From positions 4,278,001 to 4,342,000 of the forward strand of contig JARWIR010000031.1 in NCBI GenBank assembly GCA_029959085.1: DNA of 64,000 nucleotides. Direction: 5' to 3'. Position 1 is the stretch's first letter. The number at the start of each line of letters is the position of its first letter. Under the pieces are notes generated by a model. It saw only the letters and a program-made list of their open reading frames with translations. It did not search any database and was not told the origin of the DNA. This DNA comes from Nemophila menziesii. Taxonomy: Eukaryota; Streptophyta; Magnoliopsida; Boraginales; Hydrophyllaceae. Shown in pieces: positions 46,001 through 58,710 of this stretch. The position numbers and the translations under genes are program-made.

Positions 46001-49000
46001 TCTCAAATCAGTATAAAACTCTATACATTAAAGAATCAAATGAAAAAGATACAAAAATCCATGCTCCACTAATTATTATTACAATATAAAATTCCATGTC
46101 TTAAAATGAGTTGGTAACTTTTTATATATCCTCCCACATATTCATTTAAATTCACACATATTTAAGTAAACTCAAATTTTTTCTGCGATTAAGCCAAAGT
46201 AGTCCAAATTATGGTACCATTAATTGTAACGTTGGTCCCTATGCTGTGCAAAATAGCAGTGTTAGTGTAAAGTTGCTTGGATATCGTTTTATAAATTTTG
46301 AAGATATAGATATAGTTAACAAATGCTAGGTTATTTGATATATTTTACTCAATTGGATTCATTGGTCTAGTTTACAGCATTGCCTAAACAGTGAGACACA
46401 ATTACTGTCCAAAAAACTATTTTGTGATTAGCCATTGCAATTACTCTTTAACTCGCCTCCTTCATAAACCGCTTGTCGAGTGTGTAATAATTTGGATTAT
46501 ATCTTTATCCCCGACTTCTTCAATGACTATATTTCGTATCCTTACCCTCTCACCGACTTTCACAACTGAACTTTATATCATGAATATTTTGAGGGGTATT
46601 GTTGCAATCGAGCTATCAACAAAAACCTTCACAACAGTATTATTAAAAGGATCTGCACTTTTTTAGTCCCTGAAGTGGATCTTTCAGTAAGCACTCTCTT
46701 TCTCTTCAAAGGAGTCTGAAACTCCTCATCTTCCTTGCTAATTTTACTCTTTTCTCGAGTATCTCATTTAGACAAACCTCCTTAACATCAGTAGGAACAT
46801 TCTTGCAACTGGCAATATCTTCACGAATGCCAGCTAAATAGTATCTAAGGCGATAAAAGTCACTACTCATAACCTTGTCACAGTAGTGATATTTAACTTT
46901 TCCTTTCTCTCCATCAACAAGTGTCCCATGTCCACGTATAAGATATTTCGAAGCCATTCTTAGAATAAACTTTTACTCTAATATGATTGTATCGGGTTAT
47001 GCAACTTGACAGAAAAAATTAACCAATAAGTATTTATTGCATACAAACACACGTTACGTACTTACTTATAAATTATTCATTCTTGACAAAAAATTTAAAA
47101 TATTATTCCATTGAAGATATCCCTAAATGGAACCAAACAAAGTAAAAGGACATAAGATCATTACTAATTATCATCCTATAACAAATATATTTCGCTATTA
47201 TCAAAATTTCTAAAAGAAATAATATAAGATAAACCCATTAATTTATTGTACTAAAAGACTAAGCTTTCTTAAATTGTAATGCATCAATTTATTATATAAT
47301 TAATTTACCTATAGTAAGATAGGAATATTTTTTTTGTTGAAATGTCATGACGAACGATCTTTTCCTATAAAACAAATATTATTTTATGAACAACACGCGT
47401 ATTCTTACAAAAATAAAAATAAATAAACTATTTATAAATATAACGTGACTAGTTTTTAATGGACTAAAATCTATATGGAATAAAGATAAAAAATAAATAT
47501 TAAAAAAGTAAAAATGTAGTTTAGACAATGGTTTCTATACTCATTATTCTAAAAATTTCCTAGAAACAATAAAAGGGTTTTTTAAACATTCTCTTTGTGT
47601 CACATGATATTTCCGTCCTCCCAAATAAACAACAAATGTAATTTGCACAACAAAAACATGGATGAATTTTGATTTAGTGTTTAAATCTAGGTCTTGGATA
47701 TTTTTCATAACATTAAAATATCTAAGTTGTAATAATGACAACTATACTTATAGTGACTCAAACAATTAATTATTAATTTTTTGGATACGAGTTAATTAAT
47801 TAGTAAAGACTTCACAAACCAAGTTCATGCTCCATTCACTAGAATATTAAACCTATTGCAAACGAGGTTCCCAACCTATTTATTCTTATGATGATGTAAT
47901 ATGCAATTAATAATTGCCTTTTATACTAGAGAATTATACCTCGTGACATTGCACAGCAAAGACATTGTACAAATGATAAAATTTAATATGATAAATTGTT
48001 GTGCTATAAATTTATACATTGCAAGATATAAAATTTTCCAATTGATGGTTTTAACTAATTAACAATGATAAAATAAAAAAATATCTAGTAAAACAATGTT
48101 CATATGGACCCATAAACTCACGTTTCTATTTTCAATGCATGAAATGTTCATAAGGTAAATGTAGGACATAGTGATAATTACGGTTATTAGAAATTTATTC
48201 AATCACATTTTCTATTTAAAAAATAGGGAACATTTGAGTATAGGGTTCACTTTTTATAAAAAGAATAGTGGTTTGACTCCATAAATCAAAGTTATATTGT
48301 TTTTTGAATGCTTCTCTTGTAAGTAGATCTGATTTTTATCTCCCAGATGTGACTTATTTGTAGCGATCTATTCAAGTAAAAGATTTAATCTTTTTTCTTT
48401 TATCCTTTGGATCTATAAAATTGTTGTAATTCACTTGTTTTATTACTTTTAAGATGAATCTATATAGTTGTGTGCATTATATCCTTACCAAAAATAAGTT
48501 TATATTGTTTGAATCTTATTTGTGGGATAATTTCATATTTATATTTATTTTTACTTTAGTTGCAATATATCTATGTATATTAACAGTAATTTTTTTAATA
48601 AAAAATTTGATGACAATACAGGTTCTTATTTGAAACGATTTTTAGTTTTTCTTAACAGTTGTACTCTTCTTTCATTAAATATTATTTTTTTAAAGAATTT
48701 TTTTTGTGTTTCAGTTTCATAAATCTGGAAATAAATTCAAAAATAAATTAAAAGAGAGTATAAAATAAAGAACAAAATTAAATAAAAAAAATATAAAATT
48801 TGATTGTCAGAATTAGAATTGGATCTGATATATTTAAATTATTCCAACAACGTACCAATATCTTACAATAGTTAGATTGAACCTCCGTGATACAACAACA
48901 AAGTTGTTCAGAAGAAATTAATACATAAATTATTCAAAATTTTAACAATCTTTATAAAGTTTCTTCTTGTCTATCGCTCTCTAAAGTTAAATGAATTCAT

Positions 49001-49493
49001 AACCATCAAATGGTAGTTCTCTTGAAATGGATTTGAGAAGTCACCGACTATGGACTTAAGGAGCTGAATTAATAGCCAAGTGTTGTTGTCCTATTTAGAA
49101 ATGAATTAATTAACTAATTATGGTTAATTCTTTAATGTAAATGATTTCATATACCAAATGAGGCAGTACTTGTGAGAAGAACTTGATAAATTCAATGACA
49201 CATGATGAGGTTGAGTTATATTTCTCTAAATTATCTCAAAGCCCTAGAGGGTTAGTTCACATTTGATAGAAATTCTTATAGATCACTGATTATCTTGTAT
49301 TTTGTGATAGAATTATCTAGTAATGAGACATCTTCTTTTAGGGTTTTATACGACTTATTTGAGGTATTTTCCCCATTATTTGATATTTAACACTTTCTTG
49401 TCTAATCTCGGTATTTATGTTATTTTTAGAGTTTTTGTGCGTTAAATATGTGTTGAGTGTGTAGCTCTTAGGTACTTGGATGATATGAGACTC
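43055..49493. repeat. B block, copy 2
   Basis: The longest uninterrupted B copy. The first part (43200-44200) is shared with 53735-54653 and weakly with 62040-62950, but is missing from B copy 1. From 44425 on it matches copy 1. It holds the hAT relic (46370-46957), exon-like pieces near 44660-44745, 44840-44882 and 45540-45720 (minus strand), the copia-LTR-like relic near 48810-48910 and the ~100-bp modules at 49000-49230. No intact gene. A 76-codon minus-strand frame at 45485-45715 is only partly matched in copy 1. Confidence 0.55.
46370..46957 (-). pseudogene. hAT-type transposase relic, second copy
   Basis: Minus strand. The open part (46957-46706) reads MASKYLIRGHGTLVDGEKGKV, a BED finger (HYCDKVMSS, then RLRYYLAGIREDIASC) and VPTDVKEVCLNEILEKR. 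Relative to 15100-15318, the finger lost its first Cys (YHYC for CHYC) and one His (YYLAG for YHLAG). The DUF659-like half (about 46670-46370) is present but frameshifted. It is a broken relic duplicated with the B block. Confidence 0.7.
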
Positions 49494-51200
49494 TGATATC
49501 TCTTTTTCAGTGATAAAATAATATTACCACAAGACTTTATTTTGGGAGTTTATTAAACATAACTAAGGGACTATTCACTAATATTTGACATATCTTGATT
49601 TTTATCTTACTTTGGTCATATTGTTATTTAGAGAGATTTCTTGCATAAATCTTGTATTAATTGTATGTAGCTTTAAGGTACATGTCTGAGATGAGACACC
49701 AAGATTGTTTGGGGATTTCATGAAGTCAAGTCCAAACCCATACCAAGGAGTCGAAAGAGCTAAAAATCACTTTAGAGAAGTTAGAGCGTTTATCGGCAAT
49801 TCCTTGATTTCACTTGATTTAGTCACCACGAATTATTGGTCAGAGCTTCAGAATTTTTTTCTTTTGTTTTGGATATATCTTGTAGTTAGTTATTCGTGAC
49901 AAGTGAAATACATCAATTTGGAGTTAAAATGAATAAATTATACAACTTTCTTCCAAAGTGACTCGAACGTGTCCAACACTAGCTAAAAACAGGTTGGGCT
50001 ATTTTTAACCCAACTAAGTGAGTCCATTTGACCTTAAATGTTTTAGTGTAGTATATATTCATTTTAAAAGCTCATAATGAAGAACACTTGAAATATTAAA
50101 CTAGAAAAGAGAGATACACGTCTGGAGCAAAGAGGTGAAGAATAGGAGACGGGTTTCTACCAAATCTCACCAATCTTTACCATACCATTCTCATTTCCAT
50201 TCAAGTATTATGTTAATTTTTTTCGTTTCACATTCTATACATGATTATCTTATTAGTTATCATTATTTTCCAGTGTTTCATTATGAACTAAACATGTTTT
50301 TCTTGAAGATTACTAATAATATGAACCATTGTTAAAAAAATTTATGTTTATTTATATTGTAATGAATTGAGTTAATTTCCATTGATTATATATTTAAGAT
50401 TATTTCTATTCTTAACTTTATCAGAAGTGGAAAGCTAGTGCCCCCACCTTTCCCCGTTATGAAAGAGAAAGAGTTGATTTCAAATAAAAACGAGGTAATT
50501 TCTTTTGAAGAAACAGTTAAGCCGGAAATCGTTAATCATAATATTGAAAAGCCAAAGAGGAACAAAAGAATAATGAGGTAACTGCGAATGAATATTGAAC
50601 TCATCCACCGTTCCCTTTACGTGTTCAAAATAAGAAGGATGAAAAATATTTTAAAGAAGTTTTTTAATGGGGTGTGTAGTCAAATTTGCCAAGTAAGTTG
50701 CCATCGAAGGTGAAAGATACTAGAAGCTTTAATATGCTTATATACATTGGTGAAGAATGGACTGAGAGAACGTTATACGATTTCGGTGCGAGTATCAATA
50801 TTATGCTTAAGTCGTTGTATGAAAATCGAAGATTGGAGAAACGAGACCCACTACCATGGTTTTGAAACTGGCATATATTTCTATCCCCCATCCCGAAGGA
50901 AAGTTAGAGGATGTACTCGTCAAGACATGTAATTTATATTTCCATGTGATTTTATTAGTCTTGAATACGACGCGGATAACAATGTGACAATCATCTTGGG
51001 GTGTCTATTCTTAATTACGGGGCATACTTTGATTGATGTAGAGAATGATGAATGAATCATGCAAGTACAAGATTAAGAGGTCAAATTCAATGTGTTCAAG
51101 GAGATGAAATTTCCCGATTGTAGTGACAATTACTTCTGTGTGGATATCACCAATTACGACACACAAGAGGTATATAATTAAAATAGTCTTGATGATATTG
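49494..51200 (+). mobile_element. Athila-type retroelement relic (A copy 4, truncated)
   Basis: LTR-like start TGATATCTC at 49494, matching 18109. It passes GTAGCTTTAAGG (49670) and the unoccupied solo-LTR site near 49968, and the unoccupied site of the gag-only element near 50622. The copy ends at about 51200, just after the GTCTTGATGATATT stretch that in copy 2 (4330) continues into RT. So RT and the following C block are missing here. Confidence 0.7.
50425..51200 (+). pseudogene. gag-protease relic of A copy 4
   Basis: Broken plus-strand frames. First the gag linker (PPPFPVMKEKE, about 50440-50475), then LRVQNKKDEKYF near 50620. A deletion near 50665 removes part of the pre-protease found in copies 1-3. 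A DFGASINIMLKSLYEN protease core follows at about 50780-50825, then GCLFLITGHTLIDVEN near 51000-51045. The copy ends after a DYDTQEVYN-like stretch. Non-coding. Confidence 0.7.
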
Positions 51201-53387
51201 GCGGTATTATTCTCGCCATGCTTCATTTATATTACCATTCGTCTCAAACGTTGGAAAACAATCCTCTCAAACATTTTGGTTTCTCCTCCTCACCTTTTCC
51301 CGTCCAAAATTCTCTCCCCTTCCAAATCTTCCTCACCTCCGTTCCACCCACCAAGTCTCCCTCACCACCGTTCCTTTCTCCTCCAGTGATCTAGGTGTCG
51401 CCCGTCTTTTGTCCCCTCCGTGGACAACAACTCCCTCTACGACACTTACAAGGTACTATTGCATCAGGTTAATCAATTATAGGTGAAATAAATTTTAAAT
51501 AAGATAAGTATATTTAGTAAATCTTGTGGTTTTATGTTATTTCTTACACAGATCGACATTGCAACAGGTTTAGATTGTGTGTTTTAGATTTGTAATTAAG
51601 TTTTCTTGAAATTTCTGTTAGTTTATCATAGTTAATTGCTATTGAAGTCCCTATAGACTAAAATTAAGCTATAGAAGTCCATTATTGTTATTTGTGTGGT
51701 TTAGATGAACCATAACCATAGTATGTTAATTGCAATAGAAGTCCCTATAAATTTGTGTGGTTTATATGAACCATAGTCTGTTAATTGCAATGTACATAAT
51801 TTCTTTCAGGGACTCCATTCGAAATATGGAGGGACAAAGTGCATTTAAAAGAAATAAAAGGCCATGTGTACACAAATAACAATTTGAACAGGCGGCCTGC
51901 AGATTTTCATTTTTTTTCCTTTATGCATCTTTTGTGGGTATATGAGGATTATGCAAGTAAATCATTAATTTTGCGGCTGTATTATAGTTTTCTAGTGTAA
52001 TCTAAAGTTGTTTATTACTTGACTTTCTTTCCTGACAAGAAAAAAAATAAGGGCGCACAAGAAAATTTGCTGAGATCAATAGCTGTAAATGGATATATAA
52101 ATGTCATGAAATTATAATTTCTTTTTGATATATTCTCTAAATGGATGTGTTTTTTTTTTGAATATCTAATTTAGATTTACAAGATTATTAACCCTTCAAA
52201 AGTCTAAAAACAGTTTTCTTAGATTTGATAGCCTCCTACTCATACATTTTCCAATTTATGGCTTCCCAAGAAAATGCCTATTTCTGGTCTTTTTTCAAAT
52301 TAAATTGTAGAACCACCATGTAAATTCTCATGGAGAAATTTTGCAATTATGTCACAAATATAATACGTTTTGCTGTTAACATCCTATCAAAAATCAAGCG
52401 ACGGTTTTATATGCAGGTTGGGGTTGGCATAGGGATAAAGAGATCAAGAGAAACGAGCAGGCCAAGAAAATTATCTATACAGTCTATTTCATGAAGCGAG
52501 CAAAAAAGATTGAAACTTATTTCAATCAACAATTTCTTATCTTCATCAAGTTGATACATCAAGTTACTAGAAATTACTATTTGGTGAGTATCCTATTCCT
52601 ACACTATTTGACACCTCTCTCAAAAAACTAAATTCTGGATTGTAGTATCTTTCTGTAAAATTCTGCAAGTACCACAATCATGATGAGTTAATTGTATTGG
52701 TGGGAGAAAACTGTGAATATCACACTATAAATTTCCTACGCCTACATTTTTCTTTAGTGGAGGCTGGACAAGATTTTCTCCTAATCATATATTGCAAATA
52801 GGCAATGTTGATCTTTTCTAGTTAGTGAGCAGTTTAAGGTATAATTTTTATATTTTTCTTTAGAATAATCATTGTATATGATTGTGATGAGCACATATAT
52901 ATTATGTGCAGGTTTATATTGTAAGAAGAATGATGTGGATGATGCAGATGCAGCAGTTGACCTTCGGGATGTGAATGTTAATGCAAAAGAAAGAAATATT
53001 GCTCACACAAAAGAAGATACTAGTTTTTGGGTGGTTAAAGATGATGATTTCCTAATAATAAGCAGTTCTTTTGTTGATTTTAAGACTTTCACAATTACTG
53101 TGAATGAGTTTTTTTTAGACGAGGAGCTCTCAGAAGGTCTATGTTCTAAATATAAGTATTATGAGCTTTGTTTCTCTCAAAAATCGTATTTTAGACTTGT
53201 ATAGTTTATTTGGTACTTTAATATTTGAACTTATGTTTATCCATTAGATTTTAATCCCGGCTTTTTTTGATAATATAATATATCGATTGATATTTTATTT
53301 TCGGAATTTTTTATTTTATTTTTTTATCATTTTTTGGTAGCTAAACTCAAATAATAAAATAAATATTTAAATATTAATAATAAAATA
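51201..53387 (+). other. Gene-like segment of unknown identity (D)
   Basis: Unlike anything else in the window. It starts with a pyrimidine-rich, leader-like stretch (51240-51450) ending in CAAG before a GT donor-like site. Other exon-like pieces follow: 52417-52583 (after ATGCAG, before GTGAGT; one frame reads GWGWHRDKEIKRNEQAKKI and is open throughout) and the piece at about 52912-53204. Intervening sequence is T-rich as in plant introns. It could be a captured or broken host gene, or CACTA internal sequence. I do not recognise the product. Confidence 0.35.
52912..53204 (+). CDS. Hypothetical terminal exon in segment D
   Basis: After a TGTGCAG acceptor-like site the plus frame reads GLYCKKNDVDDADAAVDLRD. 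It continues through NAKERNIAHTKEDTSFWVV and TFTITVNEFFLDEEL to a stop at 53202-53204. It is acidic and soluble in character, with no membrane segment. An upstream ATG at 52872 would lengthen the frame but lies in what looks like the intron. I recognise no family. It may be the last exon of a captured gene fragment. Confidence 0.3.
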
Positions 53388-53727
53388 GGGGTCATTACCA
53401 ACGACTTTAATCGTTGGTATTAACCTAATTGGTAAAGAAAATTAATCTTTAGCCACTAATCAATAGAAACCAAATAAATCGTCGCTAATAATAATACAAT
53501 AATAAAGACGATAAATTTAGATTAGTCATTAGAGACGACGTCTTTACGGACGAATTATGTCGTCTCTAATGACTACTGGTTAATCCCCACGATATGCCAC
53601 ATGTCGTTTCTAAATATATCTTTACCTACGAACCATTAGAGCCCAATTATTAGAGACTAAATGTCGTCTCTAAAACTATCTTTAGTGACTAAATTTATGG
53701 TCATTAGAGATAAAAACTGTAGTAGTG
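53388..53727. mobile_element. CACTA-type transposon terminus with subterminal repeats
   Basis: The right end reads CTGTAGTAGTG (53717-53727), which on the minus strand is CACTACTACAG, a CACTA-type terminal repeat. Inside are many copies of TTAGAGACGAC or its complement, typical of subterminal repeats. They include a perfect 16-bp inverted repeat AGTCATTAGAGACGAC (53524-53539) facing 53559-53574, and an 8-bp ACCAACGA/TCGTTGGT hairpin at 53397-53418. Right-flank homology with B copy 2 begins directly after it. I could not find the matching left terminus, so element size is unknown. Confidence 0.6.
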
Positions 53728-54653
53728 ATACACTATCGTTGATGTGCCATCACCATCACCACTATTGGCGAATGTAATGAGTTATACTTTGTGTTTCAAA
53801 ACTGAGTTACCGCTGGTGGCGAAACTGAACATTTTTAGTGTATGACACCAAGCATATTTTAATACTAAGTTTGCTTAAATTTCTATACTCGACATCTCTA
53901 ACAACCAACACCAACAGTTTTAACACATGACGTAATTTATCCACTTAATATACAACCCTAAGAAATTACATTGGCCTTTAAGAAAAACAAAAAAAGTTTA
54001 GTACCTTTTGTGTCTTGAAGGAAAGATGGAGGTGGGAACTTAAGGGAACCTTTGGGTTGAAATCTCTAATAAAACCCTATAACACCTTATGGTTATTATA
54101 AATTACAAAGATACCGACTACTACATGTTAAAGAATTAGTAGAATTTGACTTGGGAGTTACAATGGTAACAAATACGCTTAGAGAAGCGTTCAATAAATT
54201 TTTAATGTTTAACAACAAATATGGTAATTATAATTTTATTTATAACTCTTACATTTGATCAAATTTTTTTAACTTTCTTATGAGAATACAACCCACCCCT
54301 TAGAATACATCCATCATTCGTCCTTGGTTTGTACCACAAAGTTATTTATATGCACCAATATCCACCGACGGAGTACGTTACAGTTTAATAAACAATTTTA
54401 CTCAAAAAATATAAAACATTAATCACATTACTGGGTTAGAAAGGTACAAGCAACAATTCTTTGACTATTAACCTAATAGATGACCATTTTGGGAGGTTTA
54501 TTTTTTCAAGTAGATGATCATTCTGTAAAGCCACAACAGGATAAATGAATAAGTTTTTTTATCATTATCAAAATTTATATAATTTTGGCTTATGAAAGTT
54601 TATCAAGAAATGAAATAATGGAACTCACATTATTAGATTGTTCTGAAACACCT
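53728..54653. repeat. B block copy 3, left part
   Basis: Matches 43205-44180: the GGCGAAACTGAACAT and GTGTATGACACCAAGCATATTTT stretches and the TTAGATTGTTCTGAAACACCTT end. No gene. The copia element follows. Confidence 0.65.
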
Positions 54654-55334
54654 TATTTCATACCAGCCTGTATTTTATTTTTCTGATGAAAACTTAGTCC
54701 AACTTTGACTAATTTCTCCACGTTTTGTCTTCATTTTCTTTCCAAGTTTGTAACAACTTATTTGTTGTAACTGTTCCTATTAATCTGCCATTACTAACAG
54801 CCTTGACCGAGCCATACTAGCTAGTTATTGTCTAGTTTTTCTTGTCTATAATTAGGACAATTTCGCAGCTCATTATACACCAACTTTACAGCTTACGAAC
54901 TATAAAACAGCAAAATATTCTTCTTGTTCTTTACTTATGTTCTTGAGCGAAACATATACAGATTCCAAATCTTTGCTTGTGATTGCACACGAGAGTAGGT
55001 AAATGTGTTTAAACCTTGGGAAACTTTCAGAAAAACAGTGTAGCATCTCAGCTATCCCGAAATTTGTTCTTAAGTCAGTGGCTCCTCCACGACACTACAA
55101 TTCAGTTATCATCTTCAGGTATCAGGTTCATTATTTACTTTCGTTTTTTATGCTTATGTCTTTATTATTTCTTTTCGTAATTAGTAGTTAAAACTTGTTT
55201 TTGCATTTAAGTTTTTAAAATACCATTACAGTATTGTATTTTCACCAAAAATTTAAGAACAATTTTTTTAATAAATAATTTGTAATGGCTTCTCCTTCTT
55301 TGGCTTTAACTAGACTTTGAAAACCTTACCTGAT

Positions 55335-56033
55335 ATGTCAAAACTCAAACCTTTAGATGGTTCTCACTTTCAACGCTGGTCCCAAAAACTTCTTATTTTC
55401 TTTGAATAATTAGAAGTCGATTTTATACTACTTGAAAACCCTCATGTTTGCTACTGTATCTGCTAAGATTTTAAAACATGACAAGGCAAATAAACTTACT
55501 AGGGGTCATCTTTTAAACCATATGTCGAGCCCCTTATTTGATTTATTTGTAAACAAAAAATATTCAAAAACTATTTGGGACCGTTTACACACTTAATACA
55601 GAGGTGACGACTCTGGTAAGAAAAATTATGGGGTCGGAATCTGGTTTATATTCACTATCACCGATCAAAAACTAACCGTGGAACAAGTTCACATTTACAA
55701 ATATTTTTATGCGGAAATTTTATCCGAAGGAATGAAAATGTGTGAAATCTTACAAGCTAATGTGTTACTTGAGAAATTCCCACCATCCTGGAGTGACTAT
55801 CACAACCACCTCAAACATAAGAAAAAAGACATGACGAAAAATAAGAACGTCAAATCAAAGGGTAAATTTAACAAATCTGGAGGTAACTTCAAACCTACTT
55901 CTCATATTCAGAAACCCAAAGCAACCTACTATTGATGTGAAAATACGGGGCACAAGGAATACCAATGCAAGGACAGGTTCAACCCAAATAACCCACCTCG
56001 CATCAACTTGACTGAAACTGAAGAGGTAATTGA
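55335..56033 (+). pseudogene. copia gag pseudogene
   Basis: Begins ATG at 55335 with SKLKPLDGSHFQRWSQKLL, the gag N-terminal motif. In-frame stops and shifts follow. The open part 55678-55935 has ILQANVLLEKFPPSWSDYHNHLKHKKKDM, then basic linker. The knuckle near 55930-55975 is imperfect: a stop replaces part of the first Cys pair, leaving CENTGHKEYQC. Not translatable as one protein. Confidence 0.75.
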
Positions 56034-56343
56034 CGCGGTAATGGTCGAAACTAATTTGGTCGAAAACAAGGCCGAATGGATCCTTGATACTGGAGCTTCA
56101 AGGCATTTCTCCGCCAACAAAGAGTTATTCCAATGATTTGAAGATGTGGATGATGGGGAATGCGCATACATGGGAAACCCTACAACTGCAGGCGTCCTTG
56201 TAAAGGGAAATGTATGTCTTAAACTTATCTCTGGGAAGACCTTAGCCCTTAATGATGTTTTGTATGTCCCCACGCTTCGTAGAAATCTAGTCTCTCGGTC
56301 TTTTCTAAACAAAGCTGGACTTAAACTTGTTTTTGAGGGTTGA
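56034..56343 (+). pseudogene. copia protease pseudogene
   Basis: The active-site motif WILDTGASRHF is intact (DTGA at 56086-56097). A stop follows soon after (near 56135), then an open part at 56146-56343 with GNVCLKLISGKTLALNDVLYVPTLRRNLVS, the usual C-terminal part of copia protease. Confidence 0.75.
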
Positions 56344-56469
56344 AAAATAATATAGCTTGAAATTGTGACTTTGTAGGAAAAGGTTACCTTAATGGTGTAC
56401 TATTTGTACTTTATATTTTTTCTGCTTTTAATGAGAATGCATCTACTTCTGCTTATATTGTTGAATCTC

Positions 56470-57290
56470 TAGATATGTGGCACGCTAGATTAGCACACCT
56501 AAATGTTTCCTCTATTAAAAGACATTAAACTCATGGACTAGTACCTGGAAACTATAGCGAAGACTTATTTAAGTGTCCAATATGGGTAGAGTCTAAACAT
56601 GTAATAAAGCCCTTTACAAATGTGACCACTAGAGAAACTCAACTTTTAGAACTAGTGCATTCTGACTTAGCTGACTTTAAAACTACTGCTAGTAGAGGGG
56701 GGAAATTTTATTACATGACCTTTGTAGATGACTACTCCAGGTTCACCAAAGTATACCTTCTAAATTCTAAGGATGAAGCAGAATCCACCTTTTTAAAATA
56801 TAAAGATGAGGTTGAAAACCAATTAGATAGAAAGATTACAAGACTTAGGTCTTATAGGGGAGGTAAATATAGTTATAACATAATTTAAAAAATTTGTGAA
56901 TGCAATGGAATTATTAATGAACTTATTGCCCCTTATACACCCCAACAAAATTCCATATGTGAAAGAAAAAATAGATCCCTTAAAGAAATGATGAATACCA
57001 TGTTAATTAGTTCAGACCTACCATCCAACATGGGGGGAAGCTGTCTTATCTGCTTGTTATGTATTAAACCGTGTACCCCACAAACATATAGATAAGACCC
57101 CTTACGAATTGTAGAAAGGATATCCACCTAACCTGAAATTTTTAAGAGTGTGGGGGTGTTTGGCCATATTAGCATTACCCGACTTAAGGAGAGTCAACAT
57201 TGGACCCAAAACCGTAGACTCTATCTTATAGGATATCCTCAAAATAGTGCAGCTTATAGATTATGTCCTTAGTTGATAACACCATTAGTG
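56470..57290 (+). pseudogene. copia integrase pseudogene
   Basis: DMWHARLAHLN marks the start of the zinc module, whose second Cys is lost (CPIWVESK). The core (56622-56888) has LVHSDLADF with the first Asp and YYMTFVDDYSRFTKVYL. The second catalytic Asp is gone: RSYRGGKY stands where RTDNGGEY is expected. The Glu region survives in CERKNRSLKEMMNTML. Stops at several places, including one just after YNII and one in the LRIVER stretch, confirm it is dead. Confidence 0.78.
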
Positions 57291-57590
57291 AATCTAGAGA
57301 CGCTGAATTCTGTGAGCATATATCTCTTTTGAAGAGGAATATTATTCATAATGCCTCCTCGTCTACCAGTAATGACTCACCTGTCAATACTACAATACAT
57401 GTTAGTGATAATCCATCTACTTCTCTACCCACATCGAGGCCCTGAGAAGTTAAATACGTAGGACTGAGTCTAGTTTTGGACCAGACTTTATTACTGCTTT
57501 CTTGACTGAGGATTTTCACATAGGTATGCTATGTGAAAAACTAGTCTCTCGTTTCCTTCTTGAGAAAGAACCTAAAAAATTTCCGAGGCT

Positions 57591-58060
57591 ATGAGATCCA
57601 TAGATGCTAGCTTCTGGAAAGAAGCGGTAAACAGTGAGATAGAATCCATTAGATCAAGCCACACTTGGGACTTAACTGACTTACCAAAGGAATGTAAACT
57701 AATTACTAGTAAATGGATCTTTAAGAGAAAATTAAGACATGATGGTTCCATAGAGAAATTTAAGGCTAGACTTGTAATCCGAGGCTTTACTCGAAAGAAA
57801 GGCCTAGACTACTTTGACATCTATTCCCCAGTGACCAAAATAGCACCCATAAGAACTCTAATAGTGTTAGCTTCCATTTATAATCTGACTATATATCAAA
57901 TGGATGTCAAGACAACGTTTTTTGAATGGAGACTTAGATGAAGACATATATATGGTACAACCCTAAGGGTTCGTAGCTTCTGATCAAGAAAGCAGAGTAT
58001 GCAAGATTAAGAAATATCTATATGGTCAAAACAAGCACCCAAACTATGGTACGAAAATTA
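57591..58060 (+). pseudogene. copia RT remnant, catalytic core deleted
   Basis: The RT entry is open for 116 codons (57591-57941): SHTWDLTDLPKECK, KWIFKRKLRHDGSIEKFKARLVIRG, GLDYFDIYSPVTK, then QMDVKTTFF. The LYGQNKHPN stretch (LYGLKQAP in the family) follows near 58020. The sequence then jumps to the RT-RNaseH boundary, so the YVDD box and thumb are deleted. Confidence 0.78.
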
Positions 58061-58099
58061 GATAGTACTTTAGTTAACGATGTCTTTATAGTAGACTTA

Positions 58100-58710
58100 G
58101 TCGCTATACCCATACCCCTAGTAGTGAACACTCGGCTGCACTTCAAAGATTATTGAAATATCTAAGAGGTATTATGGGTATAGGCATACAATATAGTAGG
58201 TTCCCTACTGTGTTGGAAGGCTATTGTGATACGAATTGGATATCTGATAATGATGAAGTGTACTCCACTAGTGGTTATGTGTTTTCCTTAGTTGGAGGAG
58301 CTATATCCTGGAAATCTTCTAAACAAACGTGTACAACTCGGTCAACAATGGAATCCGAGTTTATAGCGTTAGTGTTGGCATGACAAGAAGCTGATGTGTT
58401 GAGAAGTCTCCTAGCAGGCGTAACATTATGGGAAGTTAAAGATGTACCAGTTTCTCTTCATTGTGACCCGCAGGAAGCTATTAGCATTGCTCACAAAAGC
58501 ACCTATAATGGAAAACTGAGACATATTCGAATCTGACAAAGCTCAGTAAAATAGTTACTGACGAATGGTGTGATAGCATTGGAGTTTGTCAAATCCGAGA
58601 AAAATTTGGCTGATCCATTCACTAATCGTTTAACGTGGAGAGTAGTTGTGGACATATCGAGGATGATGGGGCTTCAGCCCATTCATGGGGAACATATGGA
58701 TGACATATGA
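58100..58710 (+). pseudogene. copia RNaseH remnant
   Basis: [52 protein letters not shown] and MESEFIAL are clear (58153-58383). A stop follows at 58381-58383. HCDPQEAISIAHKSTYNGKLRHIRI and a NLADPFTNRLTW stretch continue to about 58710, the normal pol end. Confidence 0.8.

Noticed and set aside
53397..53418. Perfect 8-bp hairpin as a possible terminator or small RNA gene
   Set aside because: It lies in the CACTA subterminal repeat field, which is full of such complementary words; no independent evidence for an RNA gene.
55003..55191. 62-codon ORF before the second copia gag
   Set aside because: Lies in the probable LTR/leader region around the degraded primer site and has no family motif.
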